Positions 25,090 to 34,874 are shown, numbered from the stretch's first letter. The stretch: DNA of 64,000 bases from Lacticaseibacillus chiayiensis (GCF_004123795.1 NZ_MSSM01000026.1:1-64000); one strand, 5' to 3'. Notes: generated by a model from the sequence alone, not told the origin. A program made the numbers and translations.

Positions 25090-27807
25090 TTATTCTTTGG
25101 TTTCGGAAACTGAAGGGAAGGTGCCGTGTCCATGTAGCCGGTTCCAACGAATGCGAATGATTTTATCGATTTCCGTGACGATTAGGATGATGGACCCGGC
25201 AGCAATTGCCAAGCCCCATTCGCGCCAAGACATAGAGGCGGTTTGGAAAATGTCCTGCATAAACGGTACGTAAGTCAAGAAGCACTGCAAAGCCAGCATG
25301 ATCGCGATGATGGCAAATGCCATGGGATTGCTGAAGAGATTCTTAGATAACGCCAGAGTATTAGTGCGGATGTTGAAGAGGTAAAAGATTTTACCCAAGA
25401 CAATCATGTTGACCATCATCGTACTGGCAGTCACACGATCGGTCAAATGATTGGCAGTCAACCAATCAAAAGCCCATAACGCGATACCGGCGATCAACAT
25501 GGCCACATACGCAATTTGGAAAATATCATGCTTGTGCATCATCGAAGCATTCTTCTTTCGTGGCGGACGATCCATGGTGCCGGCTTCGGCGGGCTCGAAG
25601 ATGAAGGCAAACTGAATGGTAATCGCGCTGACCATGTTAATCCACAATAGTTGACTGGCACGCAATGGCATGGCTTGTTGCGTCAAAATGGTGAATACGA
25701 TCACCAAGCCTTCCGCAAACGATGTCGGCAGCAGGAACAAAATACTTTTCTTGATATTTTGGTAAATCCGCCGGCCTTGTGCAATTGCGGTTTCCATGCG
25801 GGCAAAGCGATCGTCCGTCAGAACCATGTCAGCCGCATCTTTGGCAACATCGGTTCCGGATTGACCCATGGCAACGCCGACATCTGATTTTTTAAGGGCC
25901 GGTGCATCATTAACACCATCGCCCACCATGGCAGTGACGTTGCCGGCATCCTGTAAGGCGGTCACAATCGTCAGCTTGTCTTTTGGCGTGGTTCGGGCAA
26001 AAACATCGGTGTCCAGAATCGCTTGTTGTTGTTGTTCATCTGATAGCGCGGCTAACTGGGTGCCAGTCATGGCTTTCGGGGAATCGGCCATGGCCAGTTT
26101 CTGCGCAATCGCTAGGGCTGTTTCAGGGTGATCACCAGTGATCATTTTGACTTTAACGCCAGCACGTCGCATTTGCTTAATTGCGGAGATGACCGATTCA
26201 CGCGGCGGGTCAATGATCGCTGTGAGTCCCAGAAAATCAAGTCCTTGCGCTAACAGGGCTGGGGTGATCTCGGTTGTGTCAGGTGAAACGACACTTTCAG
26301 CAACGGCGATCACACGCTGGCCTTGGACACTGAATTGACTGGTTAACTTTAAAAAGTGATCCGTGTCGAAATCCGGGTGAGCAGCTGTGACCAAAGGCAA
26401 CAACTTATCTGGCGATCCTTTCACGAATAAGCGGGTTTTTCCGTCAGCGCATTCTGCCAGTTTCGCCATGTAGCGATTGTTTGAGTCAAATGGCATTAAA
26501 TCGCGTTCTGTACTGTTCGGATCCCTTTTGAATACTTTGTAATAAGCAGTGAGAAAAGCACCATCAGTGGGTTCGCCGTTGATCACATACCGACCGTCTT
26601 CTTGATGCAGCTCGGTGTCGTTTGCTTCAAAACCGGCCGTTAGCAAAGCAACTAAATCTGGATGAGAGGTTGGCTGAATCGGTTTGCCCGCAAGCGTAAA
26701 GCTACCTTTGGGCGTGTAACCCGAACCACTGACCTCATAGGTAGCTTGGGGCGTGACAACAGTGGTGATGGTCATTTCGTTTTTGGTCAGCGTGCCGGTC
26801 TTGTCGGTACAGATGACATCAACGGAGCCTAAAGTTTCGGCAGCCGGCAGTGTCTTGACGATGACATGCTGCTTTTTGGCCATATTGGAAACGCCCATGG
26901 CCAAGATGACGGAAGTGGTGGCCGGCAAGCCTTCTGGCATCGAGCCAACGACCATCGTGACAATAGCGAGTGCCAAAACAGGCAGACTGTACTTCCCAAT
27001 GATCAAACCGAAGATGAAGAGCAGAACCGCAGCGGCAATGATCGCATACGAAATGCCCTTCCCGATGCCGTCAATTTCACGCATCATCGGTGAGCGGCCT
27101 TTGCGGACATCGGAAACAGCTTGGGAGATTTTACCAAATTCCGTGTTATGGCCGGTGGCGACCACGATACCGATGCCACTACCGCCTGCAACGGCTGTTG
27201 AAGCAAAAGCCATATTGCTTTGATCGGCAAGCGGTGTATCAGCTGGCAACGTGGCGATGGTCTTAATGACAGAATTAGCCTCACCAGTCAAAACGGCTTC
27301 TTGAATGGTGAGGTTATCGATATCAACGAGACGCAAATCGGCAGGCACATTATCACCGGCTTCTAGAAACACGACATCGCCCACCACCAAATTAGCGCTA
27401 GGAATGTCAAGACGTTCACCGTCCCGATAGACGGTGGCTTCAGGCGCCAGCATTTTCTTGATTTTCTCAAGCGAATCGCTGGCATTGCTTTCCTGGTAAT
27501 AGCCGATGATCGCGTTGACGATAATCACCAAAACAATGACAGAAGTATCGGTAACATCGCCAATAATGGTGGTCAAAATCGCGGCAATCATCAAAATATA
27601 AATGATCAGGTTGTTAAACTGTCGCAGAAAAATCAGCCATTTAGGCGTCGGATGCGATTCAATGGCGTTCGGACCATTGGCTTTTAAACGTTTAGCGGCC
27701 TCAGCTTTTGAGAGACCGTGGTCGAGGGATGGGACCTGCAACTGCTGCTGCAGATCCTTGATACTGTGCGCTGTGGCTGGCGGTTGCGCGTCAGGGACTT
27801 CTTCCAT
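25090..27807 (-). CDS. P-type cation-transporting ATPase (probable Mn/Mg/Ca class)
   Basis: 905 residues, complete P2-type pump. N-terminal cation_ATPase_N region, actuator loop with VLTGEANS, helix 4 motif SMPEGLPA (about 291), phosphorylation site DKTGTLT (about 333), MITGDHPETA and GDGVNDAPAL (about 629), and six C-terminal helices. In helix 6 the usual Asn/Asp pair of calcium pumps is replaced by LLWINMVSAITIQFA, so ion choice differs from Ca-ATPases. Its position next to mntH hints at manganese, as for the Mn-uptake P-type ATPase reported in L. plantarum. ATG 27807 has TGAGGA; the extension to 28020 has no site. Confidence 0.88.
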   Translation of the reverse strand: MEEVPDAQPPATAHSIKDLQQQLQVPSLDHGLSKAEAAKRLKANGPNAIESHPTPKWLIFLRQFNNLIIYILMIAAILTTIIGDVTDTSVIVLVIIVNAIIGYYQESNASDSLEKIKKMLAPEATVYRDGERLDIPSANLVVGDVVFLEAGDNVPADLRLVDIDNLTIQEAVLTGEANSVIKTIATLPADTPLADQSNMAFASTAVAGGSGIGIVVATGHNTEFGKISQAVSDVRKGRSPMMREIDGIGKGISYAIIAAAVLLFIFGLIIGKYSLPVLALAIVTMVVGSMPEGLPATTSVILAMGVSNMAKKQHVIVKTLPAAETLGSVDVICTDKTGTLTKNEMTITTVVTPQATYEVSGSGYTPKGSFTLAGKPIQPTSHPDLVALLTAGFEANDTELHQEDGRYVINGEPTDGAFLTAYYKVFKRDPNSTERDLMPFDSNNRYMAKLAECADGKTRLFVKGSPDKLLPLVTAAHPDFDTDHFLKLTSQFSVQGQRVIAVAESVVSPDTTEITPALLAQGLDFLGLTAIIDPPRESVISAIKQMRRAGVKVKMITGDHPETALAIAQKLAMADSPKAMTGTQLAALSDEQQQQAILDTDVFARTTPKDKLTIVTALQDAGNVTAMVGDGVNDAPALKKSDVGVAMGQSGTDVAKDAADMVLTDDRFARMETAIAQGRRIYQNIKKSILFLLPTSFAEGLVIVFTILTQQAMPLRASQLLWINMVSAITIQFAFIFEPAEAGTMDRPPRKKNASMMHKHDIFQIAYVAMLIAGIALWAFDWLTANHLTDRVTASTMMVNMIVLGKIFYLFNIRTNTLALSKNLFSNPMAFAIIAIMLALQCFLTYVPFMQDIFQTASMSWREWGLAIAAGSIILIVTEIDKIIRIRWNRLHGHGTFPSVSETKE

Positions 27808-28093
27808 ACGTAATTCCTCATTTCGTGATATAAATTTTCTGTTACTATCCTTATCATATGGGATGCCTAAACCAGTTGCAATAAATTTGTATAAGTGAAT
27901 TAATACACGGAAAATTTTCATCTTTTTCACGCCCGAATCTGGCCCATTTAAATTGCATAAAATTGTTTTCTGAAAGCAAGCTGGGCGCGATATCGCTCTG
28001 AATTGCCGCCATGTCGACATTCAGTAAGTAACGATAATAGGTTAACAAGTTACAATTTGTTCGCTGAAAATACAAATTATTTTCATAAAATAG

Positions 28094-28122
28094 TTGACGA
28101 TGTCAGCTTCAAGGTATATCCT
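28094..28122 (+). promoter_or_regulatory. mntH promoter
   Basis: TTGACG (28094-28099), 17 nt, TATCCT (28117-28122). The start should fall near 28129, about 240 nt before the GTG of mntH. Confidence 0.65.
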
Positions 28123-28131
28123 AATAAAGGA

Positions 28132-28182
28132 TTAAGTTAGGGAGACCTAAAAGGCCTTGTTCCCCAGGGACTTAACTTTTTT
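28132..28182 (+). promoter_or_regulatory. mntH leader: operator-like hairpin and early terminator
   Basis: TTAGG-GAGA-CCTAA (28137-28150) is a perfect inverted repeat that resembles a DtxR/MntR operator and could also fold as RNA with a GNRA loop. TTAAGT (28132-28137) can instead pair with ACTTAA (28170-28175), followed directly by six T residues (28177-28182). GTTCC/GGGAC forms another small arm. This could be a repressor site, an attenuator, or both. Confidence 0.5.
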
Positions 28183-28200
28183 CAAAAGAGCGTGAGCTGG

Positions 28201-28293
28201 GGCGTTTAGAAGTCGGAGTGTAAGTGGCCTTGGGCGTGATGGCCCGGGCTTAGGCCATTGCGACCAAGATCCTTACACGTAGATTTCTGCGCC
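28201..28293. repeat. Imperfect long palindrome in the mntH leader
   Basis: Nested pairs converge on one centre: GGCG(T/C)..AGAA with TTTCTGCGCC, GTGTAAG with CTTACAC, CTTGG with CCAAG, and ATGGCC with GGCCAT. The GC-rich, 90-bp hairpin lies between the leader terminator and mntH. It looks like a dispersed palindromic element of this genus or a structured RNA. Confidence 0.55.
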
Positions 28294-28371
28294 AGTGAAC
28301 GCGTTTAGAAAAAGCACTTACCGGCGCATTCTCCTGCACCAGCGAGTGACTTCAAGAGGGGGAGACATATT

Positions 28372-29979
28372 GTGAGTGATGATCACAAGAAGAAACATTC
28401 AATGAAGCTCATCCAATACGCGAATGGGCCTTCATTGGAAGAAATTAACGGTACGATTGAGGTGCCACACGGAAAAGGCTTTTGGCGCACGCTATTTGCT
28501 TATTCCGGACCAGGGGCGTTGGTTGCCGTTGGTTACATGGATCCAGGTAATTGGTCCACTTCCATCACTGGTGGACAAAACTTCCAGTACTTATTGATTT
28601 CCGTTATCCTAATGTCAAGTTTGATTGCGATGTTACTGCAATACATGGCAGCTAAACTTGGCATTGTGAGTCAAATGGATCTTGCTCAAGCAATTCGAGC
28701 AAGAACATCGAAGACATTAGGGATTGTTTTATGGATTTTGACAGAGTTAGCGATCATGGCGACTGATATCGCCGAGGTTATTGGCGCTGCCATCGCGCTT
28801 TATCTACTGTTTCACATTCCATTAGTCATTTCGGTATTAATTACGGTCCTTGATGTTTTGGTATTGCTGTTATTGACAAAGATTGGGTTCCGCAAGATCG
28901 AAGCCCTTGTTGTTGCACTTATTCTCGTCATTTTGTTTGTGTTCGTTTATCAAGTCGCATTATCGGATCCGAACATGGGAGCATTATTAAAAGGCTTCAT
29001 TCCAACAGGTGAAACTTTTGCCAGCTCACCTTCCGTAAATGGCATGACTCCGATTCAAGGAGCTTTGGGTATTATCGGTGCCACGGTCATGCCGCATAAC
29101 CTATATCTGCATAGTGCGATTTCTCAAACTCGGAAAATCAACCACAAAGATCCGGATGATGTCGCACAGGCAGTTAAGTTTTCCGCGTGGGATTCTAATA
29201 TCCAGTTGTCATTTGCGTTTGTCGTTAACTGCTTGTTGCTGATTATGGGGGTTGCGGTATTTAAGAGCGGCGCAGTTAAAGACCCTTCCTTCTTCGGTTT
29301 GTTTCAAGCATTGTCAGATTCCTCGACACTGAGCAATGGCGTTTTGATTGCTGTTGCTAAGTCTGGTATTTTATCTATCCTGTTTGCGGTTGCTTTGTTG
29401 GCGTCAGGCCAAAATTCAACTATTACCGGCACGTTAACTGGTCAAGTCATTATGGAAGGCTTCGTTCACATGAAGATGCCACTGTGGGCACGGCGGCTGG
29501 TTACTCGGATTATTTCGGTTATCCCGGTTATCTTTTGTGTGATGTTGACAGCCAAAGAAACGCCGATTCAGCAACATGAGGCGCTAAATGACTTGATGAA
29601 TAATTCGCAGGTCTTCTTGGCTTTCGCGCTTCCGTTCTCAATGTTACCGTTGTTAATGTTTACCAACAGTAAAGTCGAAATGGGCGAGCGGTTTAAGAAC
29701 AGTGGCTGGATCAAAGTGCTTGGGTGGATCTCTGTTGTTGGCTTGACTTATTTAAATCTTAAGGGCCTGCCGGATTCAATTGCCGGATTCTTCGGAGACA
29801 ATCCAACAGCTAAGCAAACTGCCATTGCTAACGATATTGCATTTGCCTTGATCGTTGCGGTGCTTCTACTATTAGCTTGGACCATCTGGGATCTTTACAA
29901 AGGCAATAAACGGTATGAAGCTCATCTAGAAGCTGTAGCCGATGCAAAAGAGGCGAAGGCAAGTGATAACGTACAATAG
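28372..29979 (+). CDS. mntH: Mn(II)/H+ symporter, NRAMP family
   Basis: 535 residues with about eleven helices. Helix 1 carries MDPGN (about 56-60) and helix 6 carries VMPHN (about 239), the metal-binding motifs of NRAMP transporters, with the transport signature [13 protein letters not shown] after helix 8. GTG start with GAGGGGGAG upstream. It imports Mn(II), the main redox protectant of lactobacilli. A long 5' leader with operator-like and palindromic structure is unusual for this gene. It is divergent from a P-type ATPase that may share the substrate. Confidence 0.97.
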   Translation: MSDDHKKKHSMKLIQYANGPSLEEINGTIEVPHGKGFWRTLFAYSGPGALVAVGYMDPGNWSTSITGGQNFQYLLISVILMSSLIAMLLQYMAAKLGIVSQMDLAQAIRARTSKTLGIVLWILTELAIMATDIAEVIGAAIALYLLFHIPLVISVLITVLDVLVLLLLTKIGFRKIEALVVALILVILFVFVYQVALSDPNMGALLKGFIPTGETFASSPSVNGMTPIQGALGIIGATVMPHNLYLHSAISQTRKINHKDPDDVAQAVKFSAWDSNIQLSFAFVVNCLLLIMGVAVFKSGAVKDPSFFGLFQALSDSSTLSNGVLIAVAKSGILSILFAVALLASGQNSTITGTLTGQVIMEGFVHMKMPLWARRLVTRIISVIPVIFCVMLTAKETPIQQHEALNDLMNNSQVFLAFALPFSMLPLLMFTNSKVEMGERFKNSGWIKVLGWISVVGLTYLNLKGLPDSIAGFFGDNPTAKQTAIANDIAFALIVAVLLLLAWTIWDLYKGNKRYEAHLEAVADAKEAKASDNVQ

Positions 29980-30120
29980 TCTCGTCATATCTTTGATTAT
30001 GAGTTGTGATGGAATCGAAGAGTCAGTGGGTTACGATCCTTGGTTATTTGCTGTTCTTGGGCTGGAGCATACGCGCCCTCAAGTCGTCAAATCACATTAA
30101 CATGTTTACCTGCTCGAAAA

Positions 30121-30167
30121 TGGCGTTTGGCTGTGATGGTTAAAGCCCAACCATTACGCTAACGCCA
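30121..30167. repeat. Hairpin downstream of mntH
   Basis: TGGCGTT..ATGGTT and AACCAT..AACGCCA form a 47-nt hairpin with two internal mismatched spots. Its core GTGATGG...CCATTACG resembles the core of the 28201-28293 palindrome. mntH is thus flanked by two related structures. Confidence 0.45.
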
Positions 30168-30256
30168 TACACACTCCGAACTTCAACTGGGTGGGTCGAC
30201 AGACTGATACCAAAAGATAGTAGAGATAGTTGTCAGCATTGTTGCATTTTTCTTGA

Positions 30257-30296
30257 AGCCGCCTCGATCAGCTCAGCATGATCAAGGCGGCTTTTT
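30257..30296 (+). terminator. Terminator of mntH
   Basis: AGCCGCCTCGATCA and TGATCAAGGCGGCT pair with one mismatch and are followed by five T residues. It lies about 280 bp after the mntH stop. Confidence 0.8.
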
Positions 30297-30325
30297 GGAT
30301 GATATGGAATGAAAGTGGGGATGGC

Positions 30326-31081
30326 ATGGAATCGTCAAAAGAAATAGGTGTGAGCGTTGATACTGGTGAAGAGACTGGGATGCTATCGCAACATGCAACA
30401 GATTTGTTGATTGGACTGATGTATGCCGATTATTTAGACACAAGCAGTCAGTCTAATCAGCGAACAGTTTTTCGCGGCGGTAAAAGTTTTTTTGAAATCT
30501 TTGCTCCATTAACCGGCATTAAAAACCGAACAACCTTAAAAAGGGCACGATGGGAACTTCAGGCTTGTGGTGCCTTGCTGTCCGATCAGCAACAGACGCA
30601 CAAGCATTATCATTTAGCCGCGACACCATGGCAGATTTTTAAGCAGTTTAACGGCATCATGGCATCTCCGGTACGCGCCAGTCGCACTTATGACGCGAAT
30701 ATGTTTGCCGAATTGTTGAAATTTAGCGGGGTTGACAGTAAGAATTTTCCGCTGAATACAGATGGTGTGGTGATGGTGCAAGCGGCAATGTTTGGTAGTC
30801 GGCGGCCTTTGATATATGCCGTTTCGCAGCAAGCGTACGACCGTTTATTGAAAGCGGAATTGGCGATGAAAATCGCTGGATCGTGTCCTGATCCAGCTAA
30901 CCGTCGCTCGGTCATGATTCAAACATGGTCAACTGATCCAGCTTTGGTCAGCCGTTGGTTACACGCCGGGATGCCGACACCGCAAGCCGATCCGCTTCAT
31001 TATTATTTGTCCGTTTTGTCATCGCCGTCGCTTGAACTCAAAAATGATGCGGCTCAGCTTGTTGCGGCTTTACTGCATTGA
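30326..31081 (+). CDS. Uncharacterised 251-residue protein
   Basis: Soluble, with no membrane segment. The N-terminal half is helical (HATDLLIGLMYADYLDT; LTGIKNRTTLKRARWELQACGALL) and resembles a winged-helix-like replication or conjugation regulator layout, but no family is assigned. The C-terminal half contains YAVSQQAYDRLLKAELAMKI and SRWLHAGMPTPQADPLHYYL. ATG 30326 follows GTGGGGAT; the longer frame from 30278 would begin within the mntH terminator. It is monocistronic, ending before its own hairpin. Confidence 0.65.
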   Translation: MESSKEIGVSVDTGEETGMLSQHATDLLIGLMYADYLDTSSQSNQRTVFRGGKSFFEIFAPLTGIKNRTTLKRARWELQACGALLSDQQQTHKHYHLAATPWQIFKQFNGIMASPVRASRTYDANMFAELLKFSGVDSKNFPLNTDGVVMVQAAMFGSRRPLIYAVSQQAYDRLLKAELAMKIAGSCPDPANRRSVMIQTWSTDPALVSRWLHAGMPTPQADPLHYYLSVLSSPSLELKNDAAQLVAALLH

Positions 31082-31095
31082 TATGACATGCTTTC

Positions 31096-31146
31096 AAAAA
31101 GTACGCTCGAAGTCGTGGGAAACCTTCTTCTAAAACGTACTTTTTT
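31096..31146 (+). terminator. Terminator after the 251-residue gene
   Basis: AAAAAGTACG pairs with CGTACTTTTT across a 30-nt loop, and a T-run ends the stem. Confidence 0.55.
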
Positions 31147-31227
31147 GGTTTGTCGGGTTCGTTCAACAGAAGGATCGTGTAAAATAGGAATAACAGCGCA
31201 ACAGAAACCGCACAGACGGGGGTAAGG

Positions 31228-32604
31228 ATGACGAAAACACGCACTGAATCAGACACTTTAGGGCCGGTTGATATTCCGGTAAACGCATTATGGGGGCCGC
31301 AAACCGAACGCAGCCGCCATAATTTTCAGGCTGGGCCGCTGATGCCGTTACCAGTTATCAAAGCTCTCCTGCAAATTAAAAAAGCGGCGGCACGCGCCAA
31401 CGTGGCTGCAGATGTTTTGCCTGCGCCCAAAGGTCAATTGATCACCCGAGCTGTGGATAGCTTATTAGCGCTACCAGATGCGCGGTTGCGACCTGATTTT
31501 CCTTTGCATGTTTACCAAACCGGTTCCGGAACGCAGACGAATATGAATGTGAATGAAGTCGTCAGTCATCAGGCGGCAAAACTCAACCCGAATTTACCGA
31601 TTCTACCCAACGATGATGTCAATCGTAGCCAAAGTTCAAACGATACCTTTCCAACGGCGATGAATATCACGGCGGCTTTAGCGGTGAATAAGTTGCTGGC
31701 GGCGGTGGCCGAGTTGCACGCAGCTCTGCAAACCAAGGCTGATGACTATGCCAAAACGGTTAAAATCGGGCGTACCCACTTGCAGGATGCAACCCCGATG
31801 ACATTTGGCCAGGAAGTCAGCGGCTGGGCAGCCATGCTTGACCACGACCAAACGGCGCTCAAGCAACTGCAGCCAGCGCTTTTTCGTTTAGCAATTGGCG
31901 GAACGGCTGTGGGAACAGGGATAAATGCAGCACCAAACTTTGGTCGAATTGTCGCCGGGCGGTTAAGTGATATTTACGGACTTCCCTTGACGGCGCAAAC
32001 GAACAAATTCGCGGCATTGGCGGCGCACTCCGAAATCAGTCTGGTCCACGGCGGTATCAGAACCTTGGCTGCCGATCTTTTGAAAATCGCCAACGACATC
32101 CGTTTCTTGGCGAGTGGTCCGCGCGCAGGCTATGGCGAGCTGATTATTCCTGCAAATGAACCAGGCAGTTCGATTATGCCGGGGAAAATCAATCCCACGC
32201 AGGCAGAGGCGTTAACGATGGCGGCTGTGCGCGTGTTGGGTAACGATACCACAATTGCCATGGCGGCTTCCCAAGGTAATTTTGAATTAAATGTCTATAA
32301 ACCGCTTATCATTAGCACTTTCCTTGAGTCCACAACGTTACTGACCCAAACGGTGACGAGTTTTACGCGTAAGTTGGTTACCGGTTTGAAGGTCAATGAA
32401 CCGCGAATGAAGGCGCTAGTGGCAAACTCGCTCATGACTGTCACCGCGCTTACGCCGCATATCGGCTATGAAAAAAGCGCCACAATTGCACAATTAGCGG
32501 AACGGGAAGGCACGGATCTTAAAACAGCAGCGCTTAAAACCGGTTATGTCACGAGCAAGCAATTCGATGCGTGGGTTGATCCTGCTAAAATGGCCGGCAT
32601 TTGA
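31228..32604 (+). CDS. fumC: Fumarate hydratase class II
   Basis: 458 residues, full length. Converts fumarate to (S)-malate in the cytoplasm. Family landmarks are TGSGTQTNMNVNEV (about 97), SSNDTFPTAMN, GRTHLQDATPMTFGQE with the catalytic His, and the superfamily signature GSSIMPGKINP near 313 with the flexible-loop Ser. GGGGGTAAGG precedes the ATG. Lactobacilli lack a complete TCA cycle, so it probably serves malate/fumarate/succinate redox balancing. It is 36 bp upstream of a SHOCT membrane protein. Confidence 0.96.
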   Translation: MTKTRTESDTLGPVDIPVNALWGPQTERSRHNFQAGPLMPLPVIKALLQIKKAAARANVAADVLPAPKGQLITRAVDSLLALPDARLRPDFPLHVYQTGSGTQTNMNVNEVVSHQAAKLNPNLPILPNDDVNRSQSSNDTFPTAMNITAALAVNKLLAAVAELHAALQTKADDYAKTVKIGRTHLQDATPMTFGQEVSGWAAMLDHDQTALKQLQPALFRLAIGGTAVGTGINAAPNFGRIVAGRLSDIYGLPLTAQTNKFAALAAHSEISLVHGGIRTLAADLLKIANDIRFLASGPRAGYGELIIPANEPGSSIMPGKINPTQAEALTMAAVRVLGNDTTIAMAASQGNFELNVYKPLIISTFLESTTLLTQTVTSFTRKLVTGLKVNEPRMKALVANSLMTVTALTPHIGYEKSATIAQLAEREGTDLKTAALKTGYVTSKQFDAWVDPAKMAGI

Positions 32605-32640
32605 TCCTTGCTGCGTATTAGCCACGGTATAGGAGAAAAT

Positions 32641-32958
32641 ATGAAAAATCAAAAAATAGGTTGCTTTGGCTTCTTTGCCATTCTTGTCGTGATCGCCATA
32701 TTGATTCAATTTTGGTACATCTTTTTAGCTATTATTGTGTTGGGCGTTGCTGCTTATTTTTATTTCCACCGCAAACAGCAGGAAGCTGCGGCCGAAGCAG
32801 CCAAAACGGCGCAGGCACAAGCAGATGAACAGGCGACCATCGCCAAGTTGAAAGCCTACAAGAATTTGCTTGATACAGGGGTGATTACGCAAGACGAGTA
32901 CAACAGGAAAAAAGCCGAGCTATTACGGCTCGACTCACATGATGAACTTAAATTTTAG
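32641..32958 (+). CDS. SHOCT-domain small membrane protein
   Basis: 105 residues. Two close hydrophobic helices (about 8-25 and 27-42), a basic turn, an Ala/Gln-rich coiled linker, and a C-terminal SHOCT motif (KLKAYKNLLDTGVITQDEYNRKKAELL in two parts, about 73-99). SHOCT segments are oligomerisation modules in many membrane or regulatory proteins. AGGAG precedes ATG 32641. It probably shares the fumC transcript. Its own function is unknown. Confidence 0.8.
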   Translation: MKNQKIGCFGFFAILVVIAILIQFWYIFLAIIVLGVAAYFYFHRKQQEAAAEAAKTAQAQADEQATIAKLKAYKNLLDTGVITQDEYNRKKAELLRLDSHDELKF

Positions 32959-32962
32959 CAGC

Positions 32963-34108
32963 TTAATGCTTATCAGGTTGTGCGGTTGTTAAAGGCACAC
33001 CTTTTGCACCGCCGGAAATACTTTCGATGAAGTCGAGGAAGGTCGGGGCAATCCCCAGTTCATCAAGATCATCAGGGGCGATCTGATAGCGGATCGCCTT
33101 TTCGTCGTGGGCCAACACCTTTTGTACCCAATGTGGTTCACGAATTAGCTCGTGGCCGATTGCAACGAGATCAAATGCCTTTGCTGCTTTTTCCGCATCG
33201 GCAGGGGTTTTGACATCGCCGACCACAATGATTGGGAAAGCACCAGCAACATGGTCACGAATCACCTCGTTGACGATTGCCGGATTGTCGGGGTGACGTA
33301 GCGAGGTTCGCCATACATCTGACTGGGAAACATGCAAATAGTCAATCTTGGTCGTTTTCAAGGCGTCAATAAGGGCTAGCGTATCATCCAAGGTAATGCC
33401 TGGATCTTCCAATTCCTCGGGTGAAATCCGGTAGCCCAACAAAAATGGTTGGTCAGTCGTTGCTGCTATGACTTTTTCGGCTTCATGAACGACAGCCAGC
33501 GGGAACCGCATCCGCTTGTCCCGGTCGCCGCCCCATCCATCGGTTCGCCGATTGGAGTGCGGAGAAAAGAACTGCTGAATCAAATACGTATTGGCGCCAT
33601 GCAGTTCCACTCCATCAAATCCGGCAAGAATCGCGCGCCGCACCGCCTGACCAAAATCAAGAATGGTTGCGTCGATCTCAGCAGTCGTGAGTGCGCGCGG
33701 CGTTTCATAACCGGGACGTGGGGCGGCGACAGCACTGGCACTGACAGGTTGTTCACCGCGCAAAATCTTGCTGCTGCTCATGCGGCCGGCACTGAAAATC
33801 TGCAGAATGGCTTTAGTACCACCGGTTTTCATGGCCGCGGCTAGTTTACTGAGGCCGGGGATGAACCGATCGTCCGCAACACTTAATTCACCTTCAAAGC
33901 CCTTACCCAGCGGATTAACGTTGGCGGTTCCGGTAATAAAAAGCCCCACACCGCCAGCACGTTCTTGATAGTAGCGAATTTCATCACTGGTGACCGTACC
34001 ATCTTCAAACGACAGGCGCGTGGTCATTGGCGGAATCACAATCCGATTTTTCAATTGGATTGCTTGATGTTTAAAAGTGAATGGTTTCAAAAAAGAATAA
34101 TCTGACAT
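32963..34108 (-). CDS. NADH:flavin oxidoreductase, Old Yellow Enzyme family
   Basis: 381 residues forming an FMN-binding TIM barrel. It has the N-terminal IPPMTTRLS strand, FDGVELHGANTYLIQQFFSPHSNRRTD split over about 170-195 (His/Asn substrate pair), GYRISPEE, and the C-terminal phosphate-binding IVVGDVKTPADAEKA with LVAIGHELIREP. It reduces activated alkenes or similar electrophiles with NAD(P)H. GGAGC lies before the ATG. It is followed by the SDR gene upstream on the same strand (34 bp), so the two probably form an operon for redox detoxification. Confidence 0.92.
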   Translation of the reverse strand: MSDYSFLKPFTFKHQAIQLKNRIVIPPMTTRLSFEDGTVTSDEIRYYQERAGGVGLFITGTANVNPLGKGFEGELSVADDRFIPGLSKLAAAMKTGGTKAILQIFSAGRMSSSKILRGEQPVSASAVAAPRPGYETPRALTTAEIDATILDFGQAVRRAILAGFDGVELHGANTYLIQQFFSPHSNRRTDGWGGDRDKRMRFPLAVVHEAEKVIAATTDQPFLLGYRISPEELEDPGITLDDTLALIDALKTTKIDYLHVSQSDVWRTSLRHPDNPAIVNEVIRDHVAGAFPIIVVGDVKTPADAEKAAKAFDLVAIGHELIREPHWVQKVLAHDEKAIRYQIAPDDLDELGIAPTFLDFIESISGGAKGVPLTTAQPDKH

Positions 34109-34142
34109 TTGACGCTCCTTTTACAAAAGACAATGGTGCTTT

Positions 34143-34874
34143 TTAACGCTGTTGGGTAACCGGACGCATCAGAACCTCGTTAACAGCAACATTAACCGGC
34201 TGATCAATGGCATACAAGACGGCATTGGCGACATCGGTGGCACTGAGGCCATTATTCTTTTCGTCGGACTCAACTGCTTCGCGCCGTTTAGGATCACTGA
34301 TGGTGCTGAACAGCTCGGTGTTAACAGCACCTGGTGAGATCATCGTGGTTTTGATGTGATTAGCGGCCTGTTCCTGACGCAAACCATCCATAATCGCCTG
34401 AATCGCCCATTTGGTGCCGGAATAAACCGCGGTTCCGGGATGAACGATGTGGCCGGCAACAGAATCTGTAGTAATAATCTGGCCGCTATGTTGGGCAATC
34501 ATATGCGGCAAAACGGCAGCGATCCCGTAAAGGACGCCCTTGATGTTGACGTCGATCATCCGCTCCCATTCGTCGACCTTTAACTCAGACAATTCCGACA
34601 GCGGCATGAGGCCGGCGTTGTTATAGAGTACATCGACGTGGCCAAAGGTGTTAATGGCCAAATCAACTAATGCTTTAACTTGTTGCTGGTCGGTGACATC
34701 GGTTGCTTGATAACGAACCTGATCGCCAAAAGGCTTAGCCAATTCGGCGAGCCGCTCCGTGCGCCGCGCACCAATCACCAGCTTGGCACCGGCTTGCGCC
34801 AATACTTGAGTGGTCGCGGCACCAATGCCGCTTGATGCACCGGTGATGACAACAACTTTATCTTTAACAGTCAT
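34143..34874 (-). CDS. SDR family NAD(P)-dependent oxidoreductase
   Basis: 243 residues, classical short-chain dehydrogenase: TGASSGIG cofactor motif (about 12-19), NNAG (about 88-91), active-site Ser in TTDSVAG, and YSGTKWA (Tyr-x3-Lys, about 152). The arginine-rich TGAR-like region (IGARRTERL) suggests NADP preference. The substrate is undefined. TTAGGAGGTTAATTTC precedes the ATG. It is first in a two-gene operon with the Old Yellow Enzyme gene. Confidence 0.93.
   Translation of the reverse strand: MTVKDKVVVITGASSGIGAATTQVLAQAGAKLVIGARRTERLAELAKPFGDQVRYQATDVTDQQQVKALVDLAINTFGHVDVLYNNAGLMPLSELSELKVDEWERMIDVNIKGVLYGIAAVLPHMIAQHSGQIITTDSVAGHIVHPGTAVYSGTKWAIQAIMDGLRQEQAANHIKTTMISPGAVNTELFSTISDPKRREAVESDEKNNGLSATDVANAVLYAIDQPVNVAVNEVLMRPVTQQR

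Noticed and set aside
28132-28371. Mn (yybP-ykoY) or Mg (M-box) riboswitch in the mntH leader
   Set aside because: The conserved cores of those riboswitches as I know them are absent; only generic hairpins are seen.
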